Source of the DNA: Neelides folsomi
Lineage: Eukaryota > Arthropoda > Collembola > Neelipleona > Neelidae
DNA: 64,000 bases
Direction: 5' to 3'
Assembly: GCA_034687125.1 (NCBI GenBank)
Contig: JAQGBZ010000104.1
Coordinates: 124,001 to 188,000, forward strand
The position numbers and the translations under genes were made by a program. Each line of letters begins with the position of its first letter. Position 1 is the first letter of the stretch. The notes below the pieces were generated by a model. The model saw only the letters and a list, made by a program, of their open reading frames with translations. It made no database searches and had not been told where the DNA came from. Below are positions 30,638 through 42,903 of this stretch, piece after piece.

Positions 30638-33600
30638 TCAACCATCTCCTATGGCAAGTGGCCCAAGAGAATTGAGTGATGAAGGACCTGTTGCAACGGT
30701 CGAAGACGGAGGTTGTGGTGGTGGAAGCACATGCACTTGTGTTGCTCTATTGCGATTGAACACTTGTCCTGTGAGAAAAGCTTCAAGTTTCGGAATGTTC
30801 GATGTCTTCGCATCTGCTGGGATGTATTTGGATAGATGAATGGAAGGAATCGGGAGAAACCCGGCACTCATCGGCATAACGTCCAATTCTTGTTGAATCT
30901 CTTTCCCTTCAATGTTGAGAACTCCGGAGCTTCGACCACAAATGGCCCACATGTGCTGATCCGCTCGAACTTCGTACATCAATGTTGGGTGAGCATTTGT
31001 CGAAGAAATCCCTTGAGGTTCAATTTGGATCACGAGGCTACACATATTCCCAACTCGGCAAAACTCAAATCCTTTATGGGGCTCAACTCGAGCTTGGATC
31101 TGAACAAAAATAAAATAATTATTATAATTTCATACACGCAATTGCCGACATTTTGAAGGATATATCTATAATTAAGTATCGAATTTGAATATTTTTACAT
31201 TAAAATTTTATTTTAGATGGAGGAATTATGAGGAGAGAGGTAATTAAATGATATTTTAATAATTTGATCATTAAACTATCACAATTTTACACAAAATTAT
31301 AGAGTCTTTAGTTATTATTTACTTACGTCATATAATGTGCGGAAGTCATGAAGGGCCAAAAAGTATCTGTAATTTTCCACACCAGAACCAAAGGAGAATG
31401 TCATAGAAAACTCAAGTCTTATTGGATATTCGCTGTCCTTGTCAGGATCAATTTCCCAAACAAATGAAATATCTTGACCACTTCGCAAATTCTAAAAGAT
31501 TCAAGAATTACGAATAAGTTTATGGTTATTGCTTTGCTAAGTATCGTATATCGGCACATCTCCTAATTGAGAATAGTTATGAAAAATATTTTGAAGAATT
31601 TTGAATTTACCAATTGTTGTGAACGCGGCATAAGCGGAACGAGAGTGAAAACTTTATTATTTTGGCAAGTTAGTTGATGACCAGAAACGAGAAATGGCCC
31701 TTCGGCAAGCCCATGAATGTAAATTTGTAAAAACTTTCGCTGTCCGCTCGAATGCAATTTATGAGAAGATGAAAAAGGTGGATGAAACAACAATGGGATT
31801 TTGATATCTTCTTTTGTTCCAGGGTATAGCCCGAAGATCTATAAAAAAGCCAAGTGTAAAATTAGTAAAATAGCTATAAATCTTTCAAAAATTCAAAAGT
31901 AATAAATTATTAGACTTACTTTGTGTTCAATAGGATTTGAATCTTTTTGATGTCCCAAATCAGCTTTGAGAATAATAGAGATATCAGTAGAAGAGAAGGG
32001 TTCAACGTAAGGAAGAACGACAGAGATTTGTGGCCCGAATTCTTTGGCATCTGTTGCAATTGACAGTCCCAGTGAAGTCCTAAATTCGATTTTCGAATCC
32101 TAATAATAATTATAAATTATATAAATTGTTCTCGTTAACAAATATATTTATACTGGTAATGTATCAGTAATCGTAGTAATTATGATAAATCTTACTTGTT
32201 CTATAGCATCGCTTCCAGTAAAAATTGACAGTAAGAGAGGTTGTTCAATCCCAGCAATTAAATCATTCTTTGGATTGCTTTCTGCTAAAATAATTTTTCC
32301 AGAAACTCTTTCCACATCAATCCTCCATCTAAAATAAAATTTTAATATAAAAATATTCAAATAAAGGTCTAGAATTATAGAAAGGTACCTCTTTGAAAAA
32401 CTCGGCCATTGTAAAGTAGAAGAATTATTTTTGAAAGGATAAACTTAACATAATAAAGTTTATCGATCAACTTACATTGGGCCAAAACGCTCTGTCAGAA
32501 CTTCAAAATTGGGAGAAAATTGAATTGAAACTTGATCCAAATAAAAAGATCCAGGAAGTGAGATGTTTCCCTCTGCTTTAATAACATTATTTCCAGGTTG
32601 CAGAGTGAATGATCCACTTTTGGCTGCTAAAGCAAAATCCGCTCTTGTTGGCTCAATCTTCGCACTGCTATCTTTCCTAAGAAGCGTCTCGTGAGAGTTA
32701 TTGCAGAGAAGCCGACAGCCCGAAATTGTTTTATCGCTTCTTGTCTCCAAAAGTTGGCCCATATCCAGTCGTGGTGCAATTTCTCGACGTAAAATGATTG
32801 ATTCGCTTCTTTTTTTCTTTTTATCCTTTTTATCCTCCTTTTCAAATTCGACTATGGCGATGCTTAAAGATGCTCCTTCAAATGGAAGAGGCAATTGAGA
32901 GAAAAGATGAACATCAACAGTGATGTGACAATTAGCACCAGAAATTTTTCCAATCTTTTCAACTACGAGTGATGTGACTTTAACAAGTTCATGGCCAGTG
33001 GCTTCAATTGTTCCTTTCAAATTTTTGAGAGAATCTTTAAAAAGTTCAAAGTTCTTTGCTCGAGTTTCTTCATCAGCTTCAGAAGAACAGGCAATTTCAG
33101 CACAATTTCTCGAATATCTAAATTATTAAGAAAAAAATTCTTGAGCCTTATATTGTATAATATATAATTTAGTTTAATATCACAAAATTAGTCAATAATT
33201 CAATCTTACTTTTCAAATTCTCCTGTTTTGATGTAAACATCATTGAGCTTTAATAAAGCGAAAAGGCCCAAATTGTCCCATTTATCATTTTTAAACGTAT
33301 TCAGAGAATCTGAGAGAAATCCAGAAGATTTTCCAAATTCTCCATCATAAAGATAAAATTCCGCTAGTGATATTCCAACCTATAAAAGAATTAGATTTAG
33401 AGTAATTCAATAAAAACTGTTAAAACTGTGATACTGAATAAGGTGATCAAAATAATTTGATCCGAAAATAATTTGCATTTAAAAATATTTTACTTACTTT
33501 TCTAGCACATCTTATTCTTCCAATATGCTTATAAGCACCCATTGCTAGTTCAGCGAGTTCAAGATATCTCGCTTTGAAAGTTTCTTTAGTTGTAAGAACT

Positions 33601-35789
33601 TTGTCAAGTCCATTATCAACTTCACCCTGACAAAGCCCCGTGGTGAGGGTCAAAATATGATGAAGATGATCATTTGACAAAGTTCCTCCAGGAACAAGTC
33701 CAAGAATCTTCCCAAGTTCGAGTAATTTCTCTCGACCATAATCCCAAAGACCGGCGCTTGAAACGCTAAAATCTATTTTCAAATCAAAATCAATTACATT
33801 ATAGAGGAGATCCAAGCGCAACCCAAAATTTCAATTGTCTCAAATTCTCCAGCATGCTATCTCGCGCGAGCATATTTGGCATAGGGTTGTCAAATAAAAT
33901 GTAACCATACCTTTTATTATTTGGATACGTTCACTCATTGTTAAAATAAATAAAAGTTTATGAATAAAACTGCGGGACGGCGGTTTTTCTTAAAGATTAT
34001 TTATTTTAATTTATAGTTTAGTAAATTTGAACTTATAAATAAATATTCATGACTATTTCTATATCCAGAAAATATATACCCTGTAACGTATTTTACTTAA
34101 TCATCATAAGTCAGTTAATCTCTAAGATTTGAATAGGTTTTGTATATGAATTATAGCTAACTTTTCATTGCGCCCATATTTGCTTCTATGTCATACCTTT
34201 CAAATCCGAGAGACTTACGAGATATTGTGAAATCGTGTGTATTTTAAATGGACAAAAAGTAGCGTTATGGGGAAAATGAGACAATGAAATTTTGGGCTAC
34301 CCCTCTATGAACAGATTCTACAATAAAAATTAAATGCCAATTTGATTAATATAATTTAAGAGTTTACCGCTTCCAGGATGCGCTATTGTAATTGTGTTGA
34401 GAATTTCGAGTCCAGTGACAAAAGCCCAAGCTTCAATTGCTCCTTTTTCCGAAAAGTTAACATTGAGAATCTTGAGTTCTTTTAAAGCGTTATGAAGAAA
34501 TGGCAGAGCTCGAGATGCCAACTCGGGCAAACACCCTTGTTTGATTAACAATCCAGCTTGTCGAGCGAACAAATAATTCCGAAATTGTAAAAGGCTCACA
34601 GAAGATTCGCGTATTCTTTCTCGAAGAATAATCAAATTATTTTCCAAATCTGACGAACTGAGAGTTAAAGCTGGCCATAAATCCCCATGTCTTTGAAACG
34701 AGAGTAGCCATTGAGGAGTATCTAAAAGACAATTAAAATATTTTTATATTTTTATCTTAAAGTCATTAAAGTTATTAGTTTTGCATGGAGTCTGTGACCT
34801 ACCAGTTAAATGTGAATTAAGTACAAATTGAGTAAATAATGCATCAAGCTCATCATATTGAACAAGAGCTTCATCGTATACGGCCAGCATATCAAGGACT
34901 GTCGCTAGCTGTTCCTGAAGTAGGAAAAAATGGCAAAAATTCCATCCGGGTTCATTGCGTTTTTCCCGTTGAGCTCTCATAGCCTCTTCAAAACGTGTTA
35001 AACTTTTTGCATATGAGCTAAGAAGAAGTTGACGAATTCTATGGAACAATCCGCTGAGGGAATCTCCAGCCCGAGAATCTGGCCTTGCTTGGTCACTGAC
35101 CCAAACACAGCGTTCAGTCTGTCGCTGAGCAAAATCATTCTTTAATTTATCAAGTAAATTCGTTCGCAAAAGAGCTTTTCCTCGTTTTTCTCCTTCGACC
35201 AGAACTAAAAGCCATTCTCCACTCGGACTACAACGAACCTAAAACATAACATACATTAAGTTTTAACAACCTTAAATTAAATAATTAACTTATAAATGTA
35301 ATTGTATAATTATATACCTGTGTTAACCATGCAGATATTGCTTCTTTAACACCCCCACGATAAGTTTCAATGTCAGGACAATCGGTCCAATAAGTATGTA
35401 ACATTGGAACGTCCAGTAATGACCCCAAAGGTTCAGCTACATTTTCATATATTTGACCCGACGATGGAGGAAGTTGGAAAGGAACGAAGAGAGGATTGAG
35501 ATGAACAAGCTTCGTTGACCTTCCGTATGCCCGTTTCCATTCCACAGTTTCGGCCGAAAGACCTTTGCCTAACCCAGGAGCAAGATTCTCGTAAAGTAGC
35601 GTATCACCAGCATCTGAAAATAATCGATTCGTTAATACAATTCAACTACCATTAAATTCTTTACAATCTAACAAATAAATATAGTTTATTTTATAATAAT
35701 AAAGATTAATAATTTTGTAGTTTGTCGTTTTATATAAAGTTAAAAAGTTAAAACTTACATGTGATGATTGGTCGGTGTGTGTTGTTCAT
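30638..35789 (-). CDS. TRAPPC10: Trafficking protein particle complex subunit 10
   Basis: Large subunit specific to the TRAPPII complex, a Rab GEF acting in late Golgi and endosomal traffic. Twelve minus-strand exons: 35759..35789, 35318..35613, 34803..35238, 34368..34721, 33498..33772, 33210..33379, 32476..33117, 32196..32328, 31920..32099, 31611..31838, 31327..31491, 30638..31099. All phases agree and give 1123 residues (human about 1259). N-terminal matches are strong: EWKRAYGRSTKLVHL, LHTYWTDCPDIETY, REKRNEPGWNFCHFFLLQEQ, ALVQYDELDALFTQFV, IGRIRCARK. C-terminal matches: HPTLMYEVRADQHMWAICGR, MPMSAGFLPIP, LTGQVFNRNRATQVHVLP. A Lys-rich insert (KKDKKKKR) lies in the large central exon. It is divergent from the zinc finger gene at 36436. 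Confidence 0.96.
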
Positions 35790-36435
35790 TATGACAGGTA
35801 GATAAACCCTAACCCTTTATGGCGGTTAACAAGCTATACAAACACTAAATTAATTACTACACTTTAAATATACAATTAAATTAATTCGCGAATACGAACT
35901 GTCAAGTTCGTAAAATACCTTTAAACTATACATGTAATGTATGAGACGTATCATATGTATGCATACTTGTAATACATCTGGGGTTCATCAAACTATGAAG
36001 AATGAACATTGTAGTACAGGTAAATTTCTAACTTGGACAATCTTTAAATGGGAGTTAACGATCTAAGAGCATTGAAATTTCTATATTTTAATTTTCTCCT
36101 TCTAAATTAAACATTTCTTCAATGATAGACCGTTTTTAATCATGGTTAATGTATTTAAACCTATGGAATTTATAATTAGGGATGATTTTGACCATACGGG
36201 TTCTTGTAACATCTTGGGTTGATCGATGCAAGGGGCAGAGGGAGGTTTGATTCTTCCGCCAGAGCTGGGCGTCTGAGGAGAAAACGAGAGTGGCTGACTG
36301 GTTGCTGGTTGCTGACCTTCTTCATCTGCCTTTACTTCACCCCTTCAGTTAGTGACAAGAGACAAAGACAGTTAGACTCCGGAAGGAGAAGGAACTCTCG
36401 TTGCTCTTTCTCCTTGAACATCAGCATTGATCGGG
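35790..36435. promoter_or_regulatory. Bidirectional upstream region of TRAPPC10 and the CIZ1-like gene
   Basis: 646 nt separate the two divergent start codons. The right 220 nt are GC-rich and purine-rich, likely 5' UTR of the zinc finger gene. No TATA box placement is clear. Promoter role is inferred from gene orientation only. Confidence 0.45.
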
Positions 36436-39400
36436 ATGGCCCGACGACAGACATTCGGATTTGAGCCTTTTTCTCGCCGAGATCGAGAACCGGCCTTTTC
36501 GTCCCTTCTTGGAGATCCTCCCATGTCAAACTACGAAGACCGGTTTGATCGGAACGGGTCGGCCCGACAAGAAGAAAATCCATTTAATAGACGCATCGCC
36601 GAGGACGAGGCTTTCGGACGTGGGAACTTCAACGGCAGACAGCAGATGAATGATCCATCTGCGGACTTCTTCTCTCGCTCAGGTCAATGGCAGAACCAAC
36701 GAAGGAGAAGTCCAAGCCCGAGTTTCTCAAGAAGAGCCGACGGCCGGCGCCCGTCTCCTTCCATGCCTTGGGCGAATCGGGGATTTGAGGCTCCGAAGCA
36801 ATTAATGAGACCGACACAAGAACAACAAGTAGTTATGGTTCTCCCGCAAGGCCAAGGAGGGCAAGGGGTAATTTTTAATTTAATTAACTCTCATTTTTGG
36901 TGGCATTTAAGTTCAGATTAATTGGATCGGTAATTTATATGATGACTTATTGGATAGAATATCATTGGGATGATGCCGATGGGAGGAGGAGGAAATTCAT
37001 TCGGAGGGATGCAACGGCCAGGTCAACAAATGCAGGTCATTCTTGGGAATTTGCCGGCATTCAGTTCAGAAGCCTTTGCACGTCAACAACAGCAGGTAAT
37101 TTTTTGCTATTCAACGTGGCATGAAATTAAAGTTATTAAACTTCCCTTACTTCACTGGAATAACAAATTCATTTCTCGTGTTAATGCCCTCATGCTATTA
37201 CGTAATACGCCAATATTTAATTTAATTATTTAAGCATTTAATAATTATTATAAAACTTTTTTAATAGAATAGAGATTTCGGTTATGGCCAACAAGGCAAC
37301 ATGGATGCTCCTTTCGAACGAATTAATCGAGTATCTCGAATGGGAAATCCCCCAATTCGGAGACCCGAAGGTTTCAAGAATAATAATCAACCTAATCGCA
37401 TTTCAAGGAATTTTTCATCTCCTGCAGTAAACCGAACTCTTAGAAAACGGTACGATTACAGGTAGATCACAAATTATAAAATCAGTTTTGGATGTGCTCT
37501 TTTTATTAATATTCGACATTGGATGAATTTCCATATTTTAAATGTGTTGTCTCAATCTCTCAACTTCTTGACAATATGGGACCTTTTTAATTCTGCATCA
37601 CCATTCAAATTCATTGTCCAAATGAAATAAAAGTTTAAAAATTGACATCATTGTGATAATACGATGTATGATAAAAAAGGTGCCCAATGGTTGTCAAAAA
37701 TGTGTTTTGTCAAATTCAAACAAATTAAAGATATAAGATCAACCATTTGAATTATTAATAAAAAAATATCATATTTAAAGCTGATTTGATGCTGTGATCG
37801 TCTCTGTATTATATTTAGTTTAAAAGTATGATTTAATTGCGATTCGATTTTTATGTTTCATTTTTCACAGACCATTCACCGAAGACGATAAAAAACGTGG
37901 GAAATCTTTAGCTGATCGAAACAGAATCGCGGGACGAGGTGGCCCAGCGAAAAAACCTAAAACACCAACAAATGCCACTCCTAAGAAAAAGGAAGACGTT
38001 GAGGCTGCGGTTCCTGAAGCTGGAACTGAGGAACCTGCGAAAGACGAAGAAGTTAAAGTAGGAGGAGTTGAAGGCGAAGAGAAAAAGAAAAGTAAATACG
38101 AAGAAATTCCTGCGGCTGCACTCGTATGCCACGTTTGTGAAAAGACGATGACAGACGGAGCGGTGAGAATTACAGATACAAGATTGATTTACACATCGAC
38201 TCATAATTATATTTTTCCTATAAATCAACATTTATGTGAATTATTAATTTTAATAGGCTTTCGAGTCTCATTTGTCTGGCCGACCTCATTTAGCGCTTAT
38301 AAAAATTCTGGAGACTCGGTTTCAAAAACGAACTGAGCTTCTCATGCTCGAAGGAAAGGTAAATCAATATGATCCTTATATGTCTGTAAACACCAAGTCA
38401 TTATCTACTTTTAAAGATTGAATATTTTTAATTAAAACATATAATTAAAGTAAATGAAACGGAATTAACGATTTCAATTCTTTTAGCTCTCCGAAGAGGA
38501 AATTGGAATCGAGTTGGATCGACAACGTAAAGGCAAAGCCACCGGGAAATCCAAGACCTACTGCAAGATGTGCTCTTGCAATTATTTCATGAATTGGGGA
38601 ATGCACAAACAATCCCTGCCCCACCGAGTTCTCAAAGAGTTCCTTCATCCCACCTGCGTGGAATGCGGAAAGAATTTTGTTCATCGTATGGATTGGGTGG
38701 CCCATTTGGTTAGCCCGGACCATCTCAAGAAATTGGTCGAACTTGAAATGAACGTCGTTCCCAGCCATGAGGAACTTTTCGTAATTCGAGTTGAATATTC
38801 CCACGAAGACCGTCCCATCAATTCCCTCTCAATACGAAACCTCAATCCTCTTGGGCCAGATCGGGAATCCTTGAAGGAGCTCCTCACAATCGTTGAAATT
38901 CCAGAACCTATTGAGCCTCCTCCAGAGTTCGTTCAAGGGAACTCATACGGAGAATCAGCTTTTGTCTCCGTAACTGGATGGTCTTGCAAAGTATGTAAAA
39001 TGTACATAAGTCGCAAGGAGGATGCCGATGAGCATTGTAAAACCATTCGACACCACACCTCTTATAGCAATCACATCAAGCGTGTGATTAAAGCGAAAGA
39101 GGTTGTAATTGCCGCTGAGGTAAATCATTTTATTTATTAAAGAATCTTGTTATATTGTAATTTGTAATCACAATCACTTTTTAATGGTGGAGTTAAAATT
39201 ATAAAGTGGTATATTAAATTAATATTTCTATTTTTTAAGGCTGCCGCATTAAAGGCAGCTGAAGAGAAAAGGGCGGCCGAAGAGAAAAAGGCTGCCGATG
39301 CAGTCGCAGCAGCCGCTGCAGAGGCTAAAAAAGTTGCAGAGGGAACTGTCCATGTTGTTGAAACTCTAGAAGAAGACGTTGAGATGAAAGAAGAAGGGGC

Positions 39401-40032
39401 AGATGAAGGGAAAGACGCCGCTAAGGAGGAATTGAAGACGGACAATGATGTACAAATCATTGAAAAGAAACCTGAAGAGAAAAAAGTTGTTGCTGTTCCC
39501 GATGAAAATGGAGCTGAGAAAATGAACAATGAAGAGAAATCGGCTACTGAAGCCACAGCTGAAGAAAAATCAGCCGAGAAACCGGGGACTGAAGGTGAGA
39601 AATCTGTTGATGAAGCTGACAAGCCAGCTGAAGACAAACCAGCCGAAGAAGTTATCAAACCAGAAGAAGTTAAGAAAACAGCTCCAGCTGTTGCAGCCAC
39701 GAAAGCAAATCAAAACAACGTTGCTAAACGTTCCCCAAGAGGACGAGGATTCAACGCGAGAGGAGGACGTGGCGTGGGAGGACGTGGCAGCCCACAAGTA
39801 AATTAATTGATTTCGTAGAAAAATACTAATCAACTAATCAGTTCTAATCAATTGGAAAGAGAAATTATACTTAATGCATGAAATTGATGAAATTGTGAAG
39901 ATGAATAATAAGAAAATCCCAATGTTTTTATATTAGCAGCAAGGAGGTCGGGGAGGAAATCGGGGAGGGCGAGGGACCCCACGAGGTCCTTTCCGTGGCG
40001 GGCGCTTCACGCGTCCTGCTTACAAACGTTGA
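36436..40032 (+). CDS. CIZ1-like nuclear protein with matrin-type zinc fingers and RGG tail
   Basis: Probable nuclear-matrix or RNA-associated zinc finger protein, most like CIZ1 and arthropod relatives. Exons: 36436..36867, 36958..37095, 37268..37461, 37871..38162, 38257..38358, 38487..39119, 39240..39797, 39940..40032, giving 813 residues. The N-terminal third is disordered, rich in Arg, Ser, Gln and Gly. Four C2H2 modules follow: LVCHVCEKTM..HLSGRPH (about 340-365, spanning an intron), YCKMCSCNYF..HKQSLPH (about 411-433), TCVECGKNFVHRMDWVAH (about 441-466) and WSCKVCKMYISRKEDADEH (about 544-570). Then comes an Ala/Glu/Lys-rich stretch with repeated EEK(S)AEKP-like units and an RG/RGG-rich C-terminus (RGRGFNARGGRGVGGRG). 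The last acceptor is a NAGNAG (TAGCAG). The start is the first in-frame ATG. The zinc finger and RGG content is certain; the CIZ1 name is tentative. Confidence 0.8.
39934..39939 (+). other. NAGNAG tandem acceptor
   Basis: TAGCAG at the start of the final exon of the CIZ1-like gene. Splicing at the first or second AG adds or drops one Gln before the Gly-rich tail, in frame either way. Confidence 0.6.
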
Positions 40033-40281
40033 TTGATTCTCAACTCAAGCAGCCTCCAATTTTATCATCATGACTGCGTTTAAAGCATATAAGAATAGAT
40101 TTTAACTACTATTATATAAATTTTGTTTTTCGTTACTAAAATACATATTCTATGAATAAAAGTTTATTGGTTGAATTTTAAGTTTTATTCAATCTTCGGA
40201 TAATAATTAATAAATGTTCAATAATAACAGAAAATAGTGAGTTAAATAAAAAAGGAGTCTCAATATTGGAGAAGGAAGAAC

Positions 40282-40354
40282 GAAGAGGGAAAATCATGTG
40301 AGATCAACCATTGACATGGTTTATGATAACACAGTCATAACTTCACCCATCTTC
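40282..40354 (-). promoter_or_regulatory. SECIS element (selenocysteine insertion hairpin, form II)
   Basis: In the 3' UTR of the selenoprotein F gene, about 50 nt past the stop. On the minus strand the core 5' quartet ATGA is at 40338-40335 and the 3' partner TGAT at 40296-40293, giving the tandem G.A pairs. Exactly 12 nt after the quartet come the unpaired AA (40322-40321). Above them a 5-bp mini-stem ACCAT/ATGGT closes on GTCA, typical of form II. Below the quartet, GAAGA..GGG..GAA pairs with the TTTTCCCTCTTC strand as helix I. All the conserved features are where they should be. Confidence 0.9.
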
Positions 40355-40404
40355 TTTTCATAAAGAGACTACTTGTAAATATTAACGTATTTAAATTAAT
40401 GAAA

Positions 40405-41343
40405 TTAATCACTTTGAAGATACGTATTGAGGAACTCGACAATGGTGTCGGTGTCCCATTTGGTAATGGAAAGTGTTTCTTGCGCGATTCCGTTCTCGTC
40501 CATTAACTTTATCTGAGGCATTTGACCCCCAAGGTACTTGACCTCTAAATTAGGAAACTTTCCCGGTCGGTCGCTTTTCACGAAAGCTAAATAGGGGAAT
40601 ATGTTACCAGTGGAAGGAAGTTTTTAAGTCTTTGATCTCTTACCTTGGACCTGTTCAAAAACAATGAAATAATTATTAGCATTTAATTCATAAATATCAT
40701 AAATCACAAACTGTTCATTTTTGCATAACAATATTTTGTACATATTTTGATATATTTCGATATTTACCTGCGGAAAGCTTCCCAATTTTCATCCGCACAC
40801 CTAATTAGAAATATTTATATTAGTTTGGTATATTTGATTTAAATGGTTATTTAATTAATTAATTATGATCCGTACTTCGAGTCTTGCTTTGGGGTATTTT
40901 TTCTGCCCTTCTGATCCTTCTTTCTCGAAGCAGCAGCCCAAGCAATTTGTCCTGTGAAAAAATTATGAATTTTGATTATTTATTTTATGAATTTATGATA
41001 CACAATATTGATATTATAGGTGTGCAAAATTAGTAAATGGGGGTTTTAAACTCACGTTAACGATGAAAGTTCGTATTTTTCGAGCATTTTGCAGGAAGAA
41101 CAAGGAAGATTGTTTGGATTGTAGCCGAGTGCAAGACAATCAGCATTTCGTTTCGCAGACTTCTCATCCTCAATCTCGGATTTGACGTAAGAAACCTAAT
41201 GAGCAAATCAAGAGAATTTAAGAACAAAATGTTATATTGTTGCAGTCAGTGTTAAAATGGAATTTTAGCGAAAGACGCAGTTAATTTACCATGAGATGCA
41301 AGAGGGAGAATACTAGGAATAATGAAGTTCCTAGACCCTCCAT
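40405..41343 (-). CDS. SELENOF: Selenoprotein F (15-kDa selenoprotein), UGA read as selenocysteine
   Basis: Thioredoxin-like ER oxidoreductase that binds UGGT in glycoprotein quality control. Exons on the minus strand: 41290..41343, 41056..41195, 40876..40951, 40768..40800, 40644..40650, 40405..40586, giving 163 residues (human 165). Residues 1-21 are a signal peptide. The UGGT-binding Cys-rich part has LPCSSCKML and NCLGCCFEKEG. The redox motif is Cys-Gly-Sec at residues 92-94, with Sec encoded by TGA at 40791-40789; the following KLGSFPQ, VQAFVKSDRPGKFP and LSITKWDTDTIVEFL match the family. The fifth exon is a 7-nt microexon (GTCCAAG) that restores VQA exactly. Exon 3 uses a GTACGG donor. 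A SECIS lies downstream. The 3' end meets the CIZ1-like gene; candidate poly(A) signals face each other at 40155-40160 (plus) and 40184-40189 (minus). Confidence 0.96.
40644..40650 (-). other. 7-nt microexon in SELENOF
   Basis: GTCCAAG is bounded by TGAACAG upstream and GTAAGAG downstream. It supplies Val, Gln and the first base of Ala, restoring the conserved PQVQAFV block. Without it the frame does not join. Confidence 0.88.
40789..40791 (-). other. Selenocysteine codon UGA
   Basis: In-frame TGA after TGC GGA and before AAA TTG GGA, the exact position of Sec in animal selenoprotein F. The frame continues through three further coding segments with family identity, so it is not a terminator. 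Confidence 0.95.
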
Positions 41344-42903
41344 GATTCCTGTAAAGTACTGCTCCTTTTTGCGTAAAAATTAATTAATATACCGGTCAAT
41401 TTGACAAAAAGTAAAAAATATATTCATCCGGACGGAACGCCGGATAAATATAACACGTCAGCACTCGCGAAAGGAGAAAATATTTTTTATAGCTTTTGCA
41501 AAGATATTGTGAGCATTATTTATTTTCCTATGTGCATTTGGGAATTGCGAGATATCGTTTGCTCCCAACAATTCTCCCTATTTCTCTCATTTACACTGAT
41601 ATGCACAAACTAAAATTTTAATTAAGATAACCTCATATTATAGACTTCAATCATGCAAAATAAAAATATTTATTATAAATTATCTATTTAAAATTATTTT
41701 AATCTTATTTTTAAGTCTTTCCCACCCCACTCATCATTTTTAGATTTGGGATTTCAGCAATTTTGATATTTAGCAATTCGAGCTGCAAGCAAAACAAAAG
41801 TTATTTCTCAAACAATTGACTGAAAATGCTGAAATGTCACAAATGTAAAAATGTCTCATCTTTACATTATCTTCAACTTCAGACAAACGGTAGTTGAGAT
41901 AATGCTAATTTAATAGTTAACTCTCCTTTGAAAGGTTAACATAAATGAGTTTGAGAAAGCAAGGGAGTCGCGTTCAGCAATTTCATTTTTATTGCTTATA
42001 TGAAGCTGGCAATATTTATTTATAACTATTAGAGAATTTCGAGTAGTTAAAGTTTAAAGTACTTAACATGAAGGTTCGAGAATTAACTGTAGATATCAGA
42101 ATAATGGAAGAGTAATCTCAAAGAGTAACCAAAAACGGTTTTATTATAATCCATTTTCACTCAATATCAACACTAAACGATAATAGGTAACAGCAAATTA
42201 ATAGTTTCATTCAATCAGTTTTAACAACAATTAACATGAATTTAACATGAGGTAGGATCATCAAATTATTAAAGTTAGTTTCATTACCTGTAAAAAAATC
42301 TATTACGTAACTTGTCTCATTTGTCATATAAGCATTTGTCCAATGCTATAAGAAGAGATAAAAGCGGTTACGCAAGTTTCCTTATTATTTTTTGGCTAAA
42401 AAATATTGGGTGTTTCAGTTCAAACGATATTCAATTTATAGTGAAAGAGATAATTATATTTATTACTAATTTTAAATGTAAATTATTTTAAGAACTGATG
42501 TTAATTAGCAGAGATTGTTGTGAACATCAATCAAAATACACTATTTGGAATGTAAAGTTAGTCTATGTTTAATACATAGATTAGATAGTACTGCAATTTA
42601 CATGTATTTGGCAATGAGTGAGTGAGATCTTAAGAGAGAATAAAAGCCGGGTCTTCAATGTGATCATTTTTAATGTCGTTAATAACGTTATGTCAAATCT
42701 ATTATCATATAAGTTAATTTTGAACAAAAATGCATTATATTTGTAAATTGACAAGTTCTAAACAAAAAGAAACAAATTACTAACATTTTAAATAGTCAGG
42801 TATAATTAATTATAATACATTCTAGCTTAACAATAATTTAATAATTATTATAATGGTATGCTAATAATTAAATTATGATTATCACTAGATTTGGGGAGTA
42901 AAG
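41344..42903. other. Intergenic between divergent SELENOF and SLC52
   Basis: AT-rich. Upstream of SELENOF there is an inverted repeat ATCCGG..CCGGAT at 41426-41445 and, on the minus strand, TGACGTGT at about 41453-41460, which resembles the UPR element bound by XBP1/ATF6. No gene was recognised in the remaining 1.3 kb. Confidence 0.55.

Noticed and set aside
33830-33900. CTCGCGCGAG palindrome in a TRAPPC10 intron as a promoter motif
   Set aside because: Ten bases only, no other promoter signs, and the intron is flanked by normal coding exons.
36219-36464. 81-codon frame ahead of the CIZ1-like gene
   Set aside because: Overlaps the real start in another frame and fits GC-rich 5' UTR.
40768-40951. 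Selenoprotein F as a pseudogene because of an in-frame TGA
   Set aside because: The stop is at the conserved Sec position, the downstream frame is intact and a SECIS is present.
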